From: a bacterium
Lineage (GTDB): Bacteria > Vulcanimicrobiota > Vulcanimicrobiia > Vulcanimicrobiales > SCRA01
Length of the DNA stretch: 23,558 nt
Direction: 5' to 3'
NCBI GenBank assembly: GCA_004298675.1
Contig: SCRI01000014.1
Location: 1-23,558, forward strand
Both the position numbers and the translations under genes were made by a program. This document shows positions 1 to 7,706 of this stretch, piece by piece; position 1 is the stretch's first letter, and the number at the start of each line of letters is the position of its first letter. The notes beneath the pieces are model-generated. The model ran no database searches, had not been told where the DNA came from, and saw only the letters and a list, made by a program, of their open reading frames with translations.

Positions 1-26
1 GCCCGGAACCTTTCAAGGTCCAGGGG

Positions 27-61
27 TCCCCGCGAGTGGAGCGCAGCGAAACTCGTGGGGA
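27..61. repeat. Imperfect stem-loop, probably an intergenic repeat
   Basis: The arms TCCCCGCGAGT (27-37) and ACTCGTGGGGA (51-61) are complementary over 11 bases with one G-T wobble, around a 13-base loop. The core, with GAGCGCAGCGAA between GAGT and ACTC, resembles intergenic stem-loops that recur in GC-rich genomes and give spurious open frames; this comparison is from memory. The string GCCCGGAAC followed by TTCAA occurs at both 1-15 and 112-125, so repeated DNA may continue to the left of the window. Confidence 0.4.
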
Positions 62-99
62 TTTGTCGGCGCCAAGGTCGAGATCAAGTAAGGTTCAAG

Positions 100-117
100 C
101 CGGGCCGAGTGGCCCGG
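100..117. other. Perfect short hairpin
   Basis: CCGGGCC (100-106) and GGCCCGG (111-117) form a perfect 7-bp GC stem with the tetraloop GAGT. The flanks GGTT (93-96) and AACC (124-127) could extend it weakly. It lies between the imperfect stem-loop and the terminator hairpin. No T-run follows it, so it need not terminate transcription. Confidence 0.45.
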
Positions 118-133
118 AACTTCAACCACGACA

Positions 134-164
134 GAGGGGCCTCCGCGAGCGGAGGCCCCTCTTC
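134..164 (+). terminator. Rho-independent-type terminator, possibly bidirectional
   Basis: GAGGGGCCTCC (134-144) and GGAGGCCCCTC (151-161) make a perfect 11-bp stem with a 6-base loop. On the plus strand it is followed by TTCATTT, a modest T-rich tail. It sits 3 bases past the end of the minus-strand protease gene. The best reading is a terminator for a plus-strand unit ending left of the window that also stops the convergent protease transcript. Confidence 0.7.
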
Positions 165-166
165 AT

Positions 167-913
167 TTACAACGGATGCGCGCGGGAGATCGACGAGCTC
201 CAACGAGAGAATATCGCGGGATCGTCGCTGAATTCTTGTTGCAATGCGTCGATTCTAGCGCGGTCTGAAGGATGGTCGGAGAGAAATTCCGGCGCGCTGT
301 TGCGGTCGATGGTCTGGAAGCGCTCCATCAGCCAAACCATCCCCCACGGATTGTAGCCTGCCTTGCTGCAGGTGTAGGCGCCGAGGTGATCGGCATTCTG
401 CTCGACTCCGCGTGAGAAGTGGAGATCTTGGAGATTGGCAGCGAGGTTGATCGCCGTGGCGCCAAGTTGGTTCACATGCAAAATCGCCCCGAGCAGCGAT
501 GCTCCGATGCTCAAGTTACGATCGACGTTGATGCGATGCATCACGTCGTGGTGGATGTCGTGCGAGGTTTCATGGCAGAGCACGCCCGCCAGCTCTTCCC
601 GGTTCTTCACGAACGTCATCAACGGCAGCGTGACGTAGACGTTGCCGCCAGGCACGGCGAACGCGTTGGGCTGCTTGTCCTTGACGAGAATGAAGTGGAA
701 GGGATACTGGTACTGCGGATCGGCGATCTCGGCAATGCGGTGCGCGATCGGGTCGAGCGTGCTGTAGTATGGCGAGTCGCTGACGATCTTGCCCTGACTC
801 TTGAGCTGATCGTAGACCTGCCGGCCGATCTGGGCCTCAGTATCGTCGGCGCGGGCCGCCAGCGGAGCGAGCGCCAGTAGCGCGGTGAGGAAGGCGGCGA
901 GCAATCTCTTCAT
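167..913 (-). CDS. Secreted M48 family zinc metalloprotease
   Basis: This is a probable periplasmic or extracytoplasmic zinc endopeptidase of family M48, 248 residues. Numbering from the Met at 913, the zinc motif HETSH is at 114-118 and the third ligand is the Glu of EQNAD at 171. A typical SDHP segment follows at 212-215. Residues 1-22 form a signal peptide with a Lys-Arg n-region and an Ala/Leu-rich core ending Ala-Arg-Ala. An upstream in-frame ATG at 922 exists, but the GAAGGG ribosome site abuts it and is well spaced for the ATG at 913, so 913 is preferred. It resembles the catalytic domain of BepA/LoiP-type envelope quality-control proteases without TPR repeats. That role is inferred from the family; the substrate is unknown. 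It lies 87 bp downstream of hppA on the same strand and may be co-transcribed with it. Confidence 0.9.
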   Translation of the reverse strand: MKRLLAAFLTALLALAPLAARADDTEAQIGRQVYDQLKSQGKIVSDSPYYSTLDPIAHRIAEIADPQYQYPFHFILVKDKQPNAFAVPGGNVYVTLPLMTFVKNREELAGVLCHETSHDIHHDVMHRINVDRNLSIGASLLGAILHVNQLGATAINLAANLQDLHFSRGVEQNADHLGAYTCSKAGYNPWGMVWLMERFQTIDRNSAPEFLSDHPSDRARIDALQQEFSDDPAIFSRWSSSISRAHPL

Positions 914-967
914 GCAGTTCATCCCTTCACCCAGGGGAACGGAAGAGCGGATGCCGCGGGTTCCGCG

Positions 968-991
968 GGGGGAGGGAGTTGCCCCTCCCCC
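968..991 (-). terminator. GC hairpin between hppA and the M48 gene
   Basis: GGGGGAGGG (968-976) and CCCTCCCCC (983-991) form a 9-bp stem with a 6-base loop, 9 bases past the hppA stop codon. A smaller CCGCGG-GTT-CCGCGG hairpin (954-968) abuts it. Neither has a T-run on the minus strand. It may attenuate or stabilise the transcript rather than end it fully, leaving read-through into the protease gene possible. Confidence 0.4.
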
Positions 992-1000
992 TCGGGGATC

Positions 1001-3088
1001 CTAGTGAATCGTGAGGAATCCGACGAGCAGCAAGGCGACGATGTTGAGCACCTTGATCATCGGGTTGATGGCCGGTCCGGCGGTGTCCTTGTAGGGGTCG
1101 CCGACGGTGTCGCCGGTCACGGCCGCTTGGTGGGCAGGCGATTTCTTGCCGCCGTAATGCCCGTCTTCGATGTACTTCTTGGCATTGTCCCAGGCGCCGC
1201 CGCCGCTGGTCATCGAGACCGCGAGGAAGAGACCGGTGACGATCGAGCCGACCAGCACGCCGCCAAGCATACGTGCCCCCGCCGTTGCCGGCAGCAGCAG
1301 GCCGATCAGGACCACCACGATGGGAACGAGCACCGGAATCAATGCGGGGACGATCATCTCGCGCAGCGCGGCCCGCGTGACGATGTCGACCGTGGTCGCG
1401 TAATCCGGACGCGCCGTTCCCTCCATGATGCCCTTGATCTCGCGGAACTGCCGGCGGACCTCTTCGACCACCGCGCCGCCGGCGCGTCCCACCGCCTCCA
1501 TCGACAGCGAGCTGAAGTAGTACGGCAGCAGACCGCCGATGAGCAGGCCGGTCAGCACGTAGGGATCGCCCAGCTCGAACTGCAGGCCGCTGAGGCCGTG
1601 GTTGGTCAGCTCCTGGAGATACGAAGCGAAGAGCACCACCGCGGCCAGTGCCGCCGAACCGATGGCGTAACCCTTGGTGACGGCCTTGGTGGTGTTGCCG
1701 ACAGCGTCGAGCGGGTCGGTCACGCCGCGCACGGAGTCGGGCAGCTCGGCCATCTCCGCGATCCCGCCCGCGTTGTCGGTGATGGGGCCGAAGGAGTCGA
1801 TGGCGACGATAATGCCGGCCATCGAGAGCATCGCCATGACTGCCAGCGCCACGCCGAAGAGTCCAGCCAGTGCGAACGCGACGAGGATGCCGATGACGAT
1901 CACGAGCGCGGGAAGCGCCGTTGCCTGCATGGAGACGGCAAGCCCGGAGATGATGTTCGTGGCGTGTCCGGTCGTGGAGGCCTTCGCGATGCGCTGCACC
2001 GGCGAGTATTCAGTCCCGGTGAAGTATTCGGTGATGTAGACGATCGCGACGGTGATGACCATGCCGACCAGGCAGCTCAGCCAGACGTCCATCGCGCTGA
2101 GCGGATGCGCCAGCGACGGAATCACCGCGGCGTTTCCGAAGAACGCGTTGGCGAGCGGGAAGAACGCGATCACCGCCAGGACGGCCGCGATCCACAATCC
2201 CTTGTAGAGTGCGCCCATGATGGAGCCGTTGGGCGACTTACGCACGAAGAACGTGCCGATGATCGAAGCGATGATCGAGATGCCGCCCAGCCACAGCGGG
2301 AAGCTCTCGGCTCCAGGCACGACTTTGCCCAGCATGAGCGAAGCCAGCAGCATCGCGGCGACCGTGGTTACCACATACGTCTCGAAGAGGTCCGCGGCCA
2401 TGCCGGCGCAGTCGCCGACATTGTCGCCCACGTTGTCCGCGATCACGGCGGGGTTGCGAGGGTCGTCTTCGGGGATACCGGCTTCGACCTTCCCGACGAG
2501 GTCCGCGCCGACGTCGGCGGCTTTGGTGAAGATGCCGCCGCCCAGACGCGCGAACACGGAGATCAGCGAGCACCCGAAGGCCAAGCCGATCATCGCCGCA
2601 AGCGACTCGGCGACGTCGCCGCCGGTGACCCGGAGCATGATGGCGTAGTAGCCGGAGACGGCGATGATGCCCAGGCCCACCACCAGCAACCCGGTGATCG
2701 AACCGCCGCGGAATGCCAAGGCCAGCGCCGGGGCCAAACCGTTGCGGGCTGCCTCGGTCGTGCGCACGTTCGCGCGCACCGAGACGACCATGCCGATGAA
2801 GCCGGCCGCGCCCGAGAGGATGGCGCCGATGAGGAAGCCCACCGCGGGCTTCCAACCTAGCGGCGGCGCGATCGCGATGAGAATCGCGACCACGACGGCG
2901 GCGATGGCAACCGTCGTGTACTGGCGACGCAGAAACGCCATGGCGCCTTCCTGGATCGCGCGGGCGATGCTCTGCATCCGCTCGTTGCCCGCGGGCTGCT
3001 TGAGCACCCACGCGATGAGCAGAGCGCCGTAGATGATCGCGATGAGTCCGCACACCAGGGCGAAGAGTATCCCTAGGCTACTAGACAT
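1001..3088 (-). CDS. hppA: Membrane-bound proton-translocating pyrophosphatase (K+-independent type)
   Basis: This integral membrane pump couples hydrolysis of pyrophosphate to proton export. The 695-residue length is normal for the family. The substrate-binding signature [11 protein letters not shown] lies at 192-202, followed by the Asp-rich [18 protein letters not shown] region at 219-236. Many hydrophobic segments fill the rest, consistent with the usual 16-helix fold. In the [15 protein letters not shown] segment (464-478) residue 468 is Lys, where K+-dependent enzymes carry Ala. This predicts a K+-independent H+-pump like that of Rhodospirillum rubrum. The start codon at 3088 has GGAGG three bases upstream. 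Pyrophosphate produced by biosynthesis would be the fuel. The gene faces away from the permease and may lead a two-gene unit with the M48 protease. Confidence 0.97.
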   Translation of the reverse strand: MSSSLGILFALVCGLIAIIYGALLIAWVLKQPAGNERMQSIARAIQEGAMAFLRRQYTTVAIAAVVVAILIAIAPPLGWKPAVGFLIGAILSGAAGFIGMVVSVRANVRTTEAARNGLAPALALAFRGGSITGLLVVGLGIIAVSGYYAIMLRVTGGDVAESLAAMIGLAFGCSLISVFARLGGGIFTKAADVGADLVGKVEAGIPEDDPRNPAVIADNVGDNVGDCAGMAADLFETYVVTTVAAMLLASLMLGKVVPGAESFPLWLGGISIIASIIGTFFVRKSPNGSIMGALYKGLWIAAVLAVIAFFPLANAFFGNAAVIPSLAHPLSAMDVWLSCLVGMVITVAIVYITEYFTGTEYSPVQRIAKASTTGHATNIISGLAVSMQATALPALVIVIGILVAFALAGLFGVALAVMAMLSMAGIIVAIDSFGPITDNAGGIAEMAELPDSVRGVTDPLDAVGNTTKAVTKGYAIGSAALAAVVLFASYLQELTNHGLSGLQFELGDPYVLTGLLIGGLLPYYFSSLSMEAVGRAGGAVVEEVRRQFREIKGIMEGTARPDYATTVDIVTRAALREMIVPALIPVLVPIVVVLIGLLLPATAGARMLGGVLVGSIVTGLFLAVSMTSGGGAWDNAKKYIEDGHYGGKKSPAHQAAVTGDTVGDPYKDTAGPAINPMIKVLNIVALLLVGFLTIH

Positions 3089-3297
3089 GTTCCTCCACTA
3101 TAGGGCGGCATGACGCCCCTCGAATTCGCTCGATTGGGCTCGCGCACGGCAAGGGCCTCCGCCGGAAGAGGAGGCCTGGCCAAAGGATAACTCACCGCTG
3201 GGCCGCGCGGGCTCGACGGCCCACGCTTTCGCCCGATTGCCCCCCTCCCCTTCCGTAGAGGGGCAGGCGGGCCGGCGCGCTAACACGGCGCTTGCAC
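3089..3297. promoter_or_regulatory. Divergent spacer between hppA and the ABC permease, with hairpins
   Basis: The 209-bp spacer must hold the hppA promoter and probably the permease promoter. Inverted repeats seen are GGGCG/CGCCC (3103-3118), GGCCTCC/GGAGGCC (3154-3176) and TGGGCCG/CGGCCCA (3199-3223). On the minus strand a TATAGT hexamer (3097-3102) lies close to the hppA start but lacks a good -35 partner. No convincing sigma-70 pair was found in either direction. Confidence 0.4.
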
Positions 3298-4317
3298 ATG
3301 GCACGCTTCGCGGCTCAGCGCCTGCTACGGCTCGTAGGGGTCCTGGTGACCATTACCGTCGCCAGCTTCTTCTTCATGCACGTCATCCCGGGCAATCCCA
3401 TCACCGTGCGGCTAGGCGAGCACGCGACGCCGCAGGCCGTCGCCCAGCTTACCGCGCAGATGGGCTTGGACCGGCCGTGGTACGTCCAGCTCCTCCGCTA
3501 CCTCGGCGCAGTCTTGCACGGTGATCTCGGATCCTCCATCTTCGACCAGCAGCCGGTGACGGTTAAACTCCTGCAGTATTTCCCTGCCACGATCGAGCTC
3601 GGGCTCGCGGCGATGCTCGTCGCGATTGTGGTGGGCGTGCCTGCGGGGATCGCGGCCGCGGTGCGCCGCGGGACGGCGCTCGACACCGCGATCATGACGC
3701 TGGTGTTGGTGGGTGTCTCGATCCCGGTTTTCTGGTTGGGCTGGATGCTGGTCTATCTGTTCGGCGTCGTACCGGATCGCTGGCATCTCGATCTCTTTCC
3801 GATCAGCGGGCGGCTGGCGCTGCAGTACGCGGTCGTCCCGATCACCCATTTGGTGATTCTCGACGCCTTGCTCGAGGGCAACCTGCCTGCCGCGGCCGAT
3901 GGCCTGTGGCACCTGGCGCTGCCCGCCGCGACTTTGGGGACGATCCCGCTTGCAATCATCGCGAAGATGACCCGCAGCGGGATGCTGGAGGTCTTGGGCA
4001 GCGACTACATCCGCACCGCGCGCGCGAAAGGCTTGGGCGAGCGCACGGTGATCCTGCGGCACGGGCTGCGCAACGCGCTCATTCCGATTCTTACCGTGGT
4101 GGGCTTGCAGTCGGGATTGTTGTTGGGCGGAGCGGTGCTCACCGAGAGCATCTTCGCGTGGCCGGGCGTCGGCCGGCTGGCGTTCGAGGCCATCTCCAAT
4201 CGTGACTTTCCCGTTGTCAACGGATGCATCTTGCTCTTCGCCGCGACGTTCGTCGTCGTCAACACGATCGTCGACCTCATGTACGCGGCGGCAAATCCGC
4301 GCATCCGCTATGGCTAA
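3298..4317 (+). CDS. DppB-type ABC transporter permease
   Basis: This is an inner-membrane permease of the peptide/nickel (DppB/OppB) family, 339 residues. It has the N-terminal helix followed by a HVIPGNP segment, as in DppB. The conserved GLDRPWYVQLLRYLG stretch is near residue 60. The cytoplasmic EAA loop DYIRTARAKGLGERTVILRH is in the C-terminal third, and the ending NTIVDLMYAAANPRIRYG is typical. A TTG two codons upstream (3292) is an alternative start; neither start has a clear ribosome site. A working importer also needs a DppC permease, ATPases and a solute-binding protein. None is in the window: the next gene is cheR and the previous one is divergent. The substrate, probably peptides by family, cannot be told from sequence. 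Confidence 0.93.
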   Translation: MARFAAQRLLRLVGVLVTITVASFFFMHVIPGNPITVRLGEHATPQAVAQLTAQMGLDRPWYVQLLRYLGAVLHGDLGSSIFDQQPVTVKLLQYFPATIELGLAAMLVAIVVGVPAGIAAAVRRGTALDTAIMTLVLVGVSIPVFWLGWMLVYLFGVVPDRWHLDLFPISGRLALQYAVVPITHLVILDALLEGNLPAAADGLWHLALPAATLGTIPLAIIAKMTRSGMLEVLGSDYIRTARAKGLGERTVILRHGLRNALIPILTVVGLQSGLLLGGAVLTESIFAWPGVGRLAFEAISNRDFPVVNGCILLFAATFVVVNTIVDLMYAAANPRIRYG

Positions 4318-4342
4318 AACCGGCCCTAAATCCGGCCGTAAA
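4315..4342 (+). promoter_or_regulatory. Possible FliA (sigma-28) promoter upstream of cheR
   Basis: TAAA at 4315-4318, overlapping the permease stop codon, is followed after 16 bases by GCCGTAAA at 4335-4342. The enterobacterial FliA consensus is TAAA, 15 bases, GCCGATAA, so the match is partial. The location before cheR-cheB and just upstream of the fliA gene is what makes it worth recording. A match this short can arise by chance. Confidence 0.25.
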
Positions 4343-4398
4343 CGTTCCTAGAGACGAATGCAAACCGGCGCGACAGGGGTGGATGGTTGGAATGCTCG

Positions 4399-5229
4399 AT
4401 GTCCGAGGGAGAGTTTCGTGCGCTGCGCGACATCATTCGCGAGGAGTTCGGACTCTACTACGACGACGGCAAGCAATTTCTCTTGCAATCGCGCCTGGCG
4501 CTGCGTCTTGCGAAAGCCGGGCTAGAGAGCTTCGACGCCTACAGCGCCATGCTTCGCAATCCTCGCACGCGTGAGACCGAGATGCGCGAGCTTACCAGCG
4601 TGCTCACCAACAACGAGACGTACTTCTTTCGCGAGCGCGCCCAACTCAAGGCCTTGGTCGGCGGCGTGCTCGATGAGATCCGCGGCGGCGTGCGCGTGCG
4701 TCCGTTGCGCATCTGGTCGGCAGCGTGCTCCAGCGGCGAGGAGCCCTATAGCCTGGCCATGACGTTGATGGAGTCGGGGCGCTTGCGCCCCGACGAGTTC
4801 GAGATCTACGCCAGCGACATCAGCGACCGGGTCCTCGAGCTGGCGCAGCGCGCCCGTTATCAGAGCCTCTCGTTCAGGGCTACGGAGCCCGGCATGCTGC
4901 AGCGTTACTTCGAGCCGGTGGGGCACGAATACCGGCTCAAAGACGAAGTCCGGCGTCACGTGCGCTTCTTTCGCTTGAACCTTTTGGACCAGCAGGCGCT
5001 GTCGGGGCTTCAGGAAATGGACGCGATCTTCTGCCGCAACGTCTTGATCTATTTCGACCGCGTGACTCAGAAGCGTGTGGTTGAATCGTTCGCGCAGCGG
5101 CTGACGGAGCGCGGCTACCTCTTCTTGGGACACGCGGAGTCGTTGTTTCACCTCACCGACTACTATGAGCCGATCCTGCAGCCCGATACGATCGTCTATC
5201 GCCGCCGCGCGAAGGAGGCGCGTGCATGA
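4399..5229 (+). CDS. cheR: Chemoreceptor glutamate methyltransferase CheR
   Basis: CheR transfers methyl groups from S-adenosylmethionine to glutamates of chemoreceptors during adaptation. The protein has 276 residues. An N-terminal helical domain (about 1-75) precedes the methyltransferase fold. NNETYFFRE is at 71-79, the SAM-binding loop SAACSSGEEPYS at 107-118, the acidic YASD at 137-140 and CRNVLIYFD at 212-220; all are hallmarks of the family. I chose ATG 4399 because the N-terminus MSEGEFRALR aligns with other CheR starts. A TTG at 4387, preceded by GGTGGA, would add four residues. The stop overlaps the cheB start by 4 bases (ATGA), implying translational coupling and matched amounts of the opposing enzymes. 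No receptor, CheA or CheW gene is nearby. Confidence 0.96.
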   Translation: MSEGEFRALRDIIREEFGLYYDDGKQFLLQSRLALRLAKAGLESFDAYSAMLRNPRTRETEMRELTSVLTNNETYFFRERAQLKALVGGVLDEIRGGVRVRPLRIWSAACSSGEEPYSLAMTLMESGRLRPDEFEIYASDISDRVLELAQRARYQSLSFRATEPGMLQRYFEPVGHEYRLKDEVRRHVRFFRLNLLDQQALSGLQEMDAIFCRNVLIYFDRVTQKRVVESFAQRLTERGYLFLGHAESLFHLTDYYEPILQPDTIVYRRRAKEARA

Positions 5230-6347
5230 GCGAGCTGGATCAGCGCATCCGCGTGCTGGTGGTGGACGACTCGGCGTTCATGCGCCGAGCGCTGCTGAAG
5301 ATGCTCGAGAACGATCCGGGTATCGAGGTCGTCGCCACGGCCGGCAGCGGCGAAGAGGCCGTGGAGCGCGTGGCCGCGCTGCGCCCCGACGTCGTAACGA
5401 TGGACGTGGAGATGCCGGGCATCGGCGGCATCGAGGCCGTGCGCTCGATCATGCGCGCGCATCCCACGCCGATCATCATGGTCAGCGCAGTGACGCGTGA
5501 GGGAGCCGAGGAGACGCTGCGTGCCCTGGAGTTAGGAGCCGTCGATTTCATCGCCAAGCCTACTGCGGCGTACATGGACATCTTGAAAGTCGCGCGCGAT
5601 TTGGTGGCGAAAGTGCGCGCGGTGGGCGCGCCGCGCCGCCGGCTGACGGCCCCTCCCGCTGCGCTGAGCGCCCCCGTGCAAGCGCCGACGGTGCGGTTAC
5701 GTCCGGAGCCGCCCGGGGCGGCGCCGGTCTTGGTGGTACCGCGCGTGCGCTCGGGGCACGCGGCCTATGAGGTGGTGACGCTGGGAACCTCCACGGGCGG
5801 TCCCGTTGCACTCTCACGGGTCGTGCCGGCCCTGCCCGCCGGCTTTCCGGTACCGCTGCTGATCGTCCAGCACATGCCGCCGGGCTTCACGCGGCCGCTG
5901 GCGGAGCGCCTCAACGGCGCCTCGCAGCTAACCGTGGCGGAGGGAGAGGACGGCATGCCGTTGCGCGCGGGGACCGCGATCATCGCCCCCGCGGGACGCC
6001 AGCTGGCGGTGGTGCGGGGAGAGGGCGGCTGGGTCTGCCGGCTCTACATCGAGCCTTCCGGTCACTCGTTGCACGTCCCGAGCGTGGACCACATGATGAC
6101 GAGCGCCGCGGCCGCATTCCGCGACAGAACGATCGGCGTCATCATGACGGGGATGGGGCAGGACGGGTTGGATGGCCTCAAGCGGATCAAGGCCGAGGGT
6201 GGCTACGTGGTGGGCCAGGACGAGGCCAGTTGCGTCGTGTACGGGATGCCGCGAGCCGCTGCGCTCGCGGGAGTGGTCGATCGCGTGGCTCCGCTGGACG
6301 GAGTGGCCCAGGCCATCGTCGAAACGCTGGCAGACGGAAAGTTGTAG
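5226..6347 (+). CDS. cheB: Chemotaxis protein-glutamate methylesterase/deamidase CheB
   Basis: CheB removes receptor methyl groups and deamidates receptor glutamines; its activity is raised when CheA phosphorylates its receiver domain. At 373 residues it has a full receiver domain (about 8-125) with acidic pocket D14-D15, phospho-acceptor D60 and conserved K111. A Pro/Ala-rich linker (about 135-175) follows, then the catalytic domain. The catalytic triad appears intact: Ser189 in GTSTGGP, His216 in QHMPPGF and Asp313 in TGMGQDG. It overlaps cheR by 4 bp. A small hairpin around the stop codon and a gap of about 100 bp separate it from fliA, which may have its own promoter. Confidence 0.97.
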   Translation: MSELDQRIRVLVVDDSAFMRRALLKMLENDPGIEVVATAGSGEEAVERVAALRPDVVTMDVEMPGIGGIEAVRSIMRAHPTPIIMVSAVTREGAEETLRALELGAVDFIAKPTAAYMDILKVARDLVAKVRAVGAPRRRLTAPPAALSAPVQAPTVRLRPEPPGAAPVLVVPRVRSGHAAYEVVTLGTSTGGPVALSRVVPALPAGFPVPLLIVQHMPPGFTRPLAERLNGASQLTVAEGEDGMPLRAGTAIIAPAGRQLAVVRGEGGWVCRLYIEPSGHSLHVPSVDHMMTSAAAAFRDRTIGVIMTGMGQDGLDGLKRIKAEGGYVVGQDEASCVVYGMPRAAALAGVVDRVAPLDGVAQAIVETLADGKL

Positions 6348-6434
6348 CGGGCGTTTAGCCTACTGAACTTCCTGTACGAATAGGGCAGGTTTCCGCCTCC
6401 TTCAAGGAAGAAACTTCGCTACGCGGTCACCCGC

Positions 6435-6440
6435 AAGGAG
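6435..6440 (+). promoter_or_regulatory. Ribosome-binding site that supports the TTG start of fliA
   Basis: AAGGAG lies 9 bases before the TTG at 6450. It is preceded immediately by a small GCGG-TCAC-CCGC hairpin (6423-6434). The strength of this site is the reason for accepting a TTG start for the sigma factor. Confidence 0.6.
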
Positions 6441-6449
6441 CGTACGCCT

Positions 6450-7277
6450 TTGAGTGGATCCGGGACCCCCGCCCTTTATACGATTGGCGGGGCGACGTAT
6501 ACCCGGGAAGAGGTCGTCCAACGATACCTCCATCTCGTCAAGTACGTTGCCGGGCGCATCTCCATCAACTTGCCCCCGAACGTCGAGATCAACGATCTCA
6601 TCAACGAGGGTATTCTCGGGTTGATCGACGCGATCGAGAAGTACGACGATGCGCGCGGCGTCAAATTCGAGACGTACGCGATCACGCGCATCAATGGCTC
6701 GATCCTCGATGCACTGCGAGCGCTCGATTGGGTACCGCGTGCGGTTCGTCAGCGCGCGCGTGAGTTGGAGCGCGCATATCAGGAGTTGGAGGGGCGGCTA
6801 GGACGCGTAGCCAGCGATGCCGAGGTGGCGGCGCACCTGGGGATCGAGCTGGCCGAGCTGCACAACTTGCTGCTGCGGATCAAGGGCACGACGATTCTCT
6901 CGCTGGAAGAGTTTCTCCCGAACGAAAAAGGCTATGAGATTCCGCTCGTCGACACCCTGAGGGATCACGGTGCCGACATCACGGCCGCTATCGAGTCGCA
7001 GGAGATCAAGGAGTCGTTGCACCGGGCCGTCGATCGCCTGCCGCCGCAAGAGCGTACGGTGATCTCGCTCTACTATTTTGAAGGTTTGACGCTCAAGGAG
7101 ATCAAGAGCGTGCTCGAGGTCTCCGAGTCGCGCGTCTCGCAGATCCACGCACAAGCGGTGATCCATTTACGCGTGGCGTTGCGGCAGCTCAAGCAGGACC
7201 TAGGCTATCGCGAAAACGATCCCAACATCAAACAGAAGTACGTTCGGCGGAACAAGCCCCAAGAGGCTGCCGGCTGA
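6450..7277 (+). CDS. fliA: RNA polymerase sigma factor of the FliA/SigD/WhiG family
   Basis: This alternative sigma factor directs RNA polymerase to late flagellar and chemotaxis promoters. It has 275 residues. Region 2 includes NDLINEGILGLIDAIEKYD and VKFETYAITRINGSILDALR, with WVPRAVRQRAREL just after, as in FliA. Region 3 lies in the middle. Region 4 (TVISLYYFEGLTLKEI, then ESRVSQIHAQAVIHLR) carries the -35-recognition helix-turn-helix. The start is TTG with a strong AAGGAG 9 bases upstream. WhiG and SigD share this architecture, but the flagellar neighbours favour a motility role. The C-terminal tail after region 4 is somewhat long and basic. No flgM anti-sigma gene is visible in the window. 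Confidence 0.95.
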   Translation: MSGSGTPALYTIGGATYTREEVVQRYLHLVKYVAGRISINLPPNVEINDLINEGILGLIDAIEKYDDARGVKFETYAITRINGSILDALRALDWVPRAVRQRARELERAYQELEGRLGRVASDAEVAAHLGIELAELHNLLLRIKGTTILSLEEFLPNEKGYEIPLVDTLRDHGADITAAIESQEIKESLHRAVDRLPPQERTVISLYYFEGLTLKEIKSVLEVSESRVSQIHAQAVIHLRVALRQLKQDLGYRENDPNIKQKYVRRNKPQEAAG

Positions 7278-7376
7278 TCGTCGGCGCTCTGGGCCGGCGG
7301 CGAAAACGCGCCACGGTTCGGGCCGATGGTACTAGCGGGTGGTTCTCCACGGGGAAGGGGGCGTCCAAGGATGGCA

Positions 7377-7691
7377 ATGCGACCCGTCGACCTGCAGCTC
7401 TCGATCTTGCAGGCGACCCAGACCGCGGCCGTGACTCAGCAGCAGCAAGAGGGCCCGGTGGCCGCGCAGGCTGCCACGCAGCAGCAATTTGCGGCGCGGG
7501 TCCAGGAGCGCCAGGAGAGCGTCGGCGTCGTCGACGAGGCGGAATTTTCGCGTATTCGCGCCGATGAGCGCGAGGCGGGCGGGGAGCACGGGGAGGAGGA
7601 GCCGCGGCAGCGGCACCCGGAGGCACGCGTTCGATCGGCCGAGGGTCCCGCCTTCGCGGACGACGAGCACCTCATCGATTTTTCCGCCTGA
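7377..7691 (+). CDS. Small Q-rich flagellar-locus protein of unknown function
   Basis: This protein of 104 residues starts MRPVDLQLSI. I chose ATG 7377 because AAGGA lies 7 bases upstream; ATG 7371 is two codons earlier. The N-terminal third is Gln/Ala-rich (QQQQ, then TQQQFAARVQERQ), followed by a charged, low-complexity middle and an ending HLIDFSA. It has no signal peptide or membrane segment. Small proteins starting MRPVD with Gln-rich stretches occur next to sigma-D genes in flagellar operons of Clostridia as I recall them, so this is probably the same uncharacterised family. It sits between fliA and the FliK-like gene, 15 bp before the latter. No function can be assigned. Confidence 0.75.
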   Translation: MRPVDLQLSILQATQTAAVTQQQQEGPVAAQAATQQQFAARVQERQESVGVVDEAEFSRIRADEREAGGEHGEEEPRQRHPEARVRSAEGPAFADDEHLIDFSA

Positions 7692-7706
7692 GGCGGACGG
7701 GCTGAG

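Noticed and set aside
2-91. Possible 3' end of a plus-strand gene, ending WGFVGAKVEIK and stop TAA
   Set aside because: The frame is open to the window edge and a terminator follows, but half of it is the 27-61 stem-loop, whose sequence type often gives spurious frames. With 29 codons and no motif it cannot be supported.
1004-2860. 618-codon open frame on the plus strand antisense to hppA
   Set aside because: It is rich in Asp, His, Arg and Gly without any fold signature. Such frames arise opposite GC-rich genes through codon bias, and hppA on the other strand is certain.
7245-7256. GTTC-N4-GAAC palindrome near the end of fliA
   Set aside because: It is in the opposite arm order to a LexA box, lies within the coding sequence, and is explained by the codons of the C-terminal tail.
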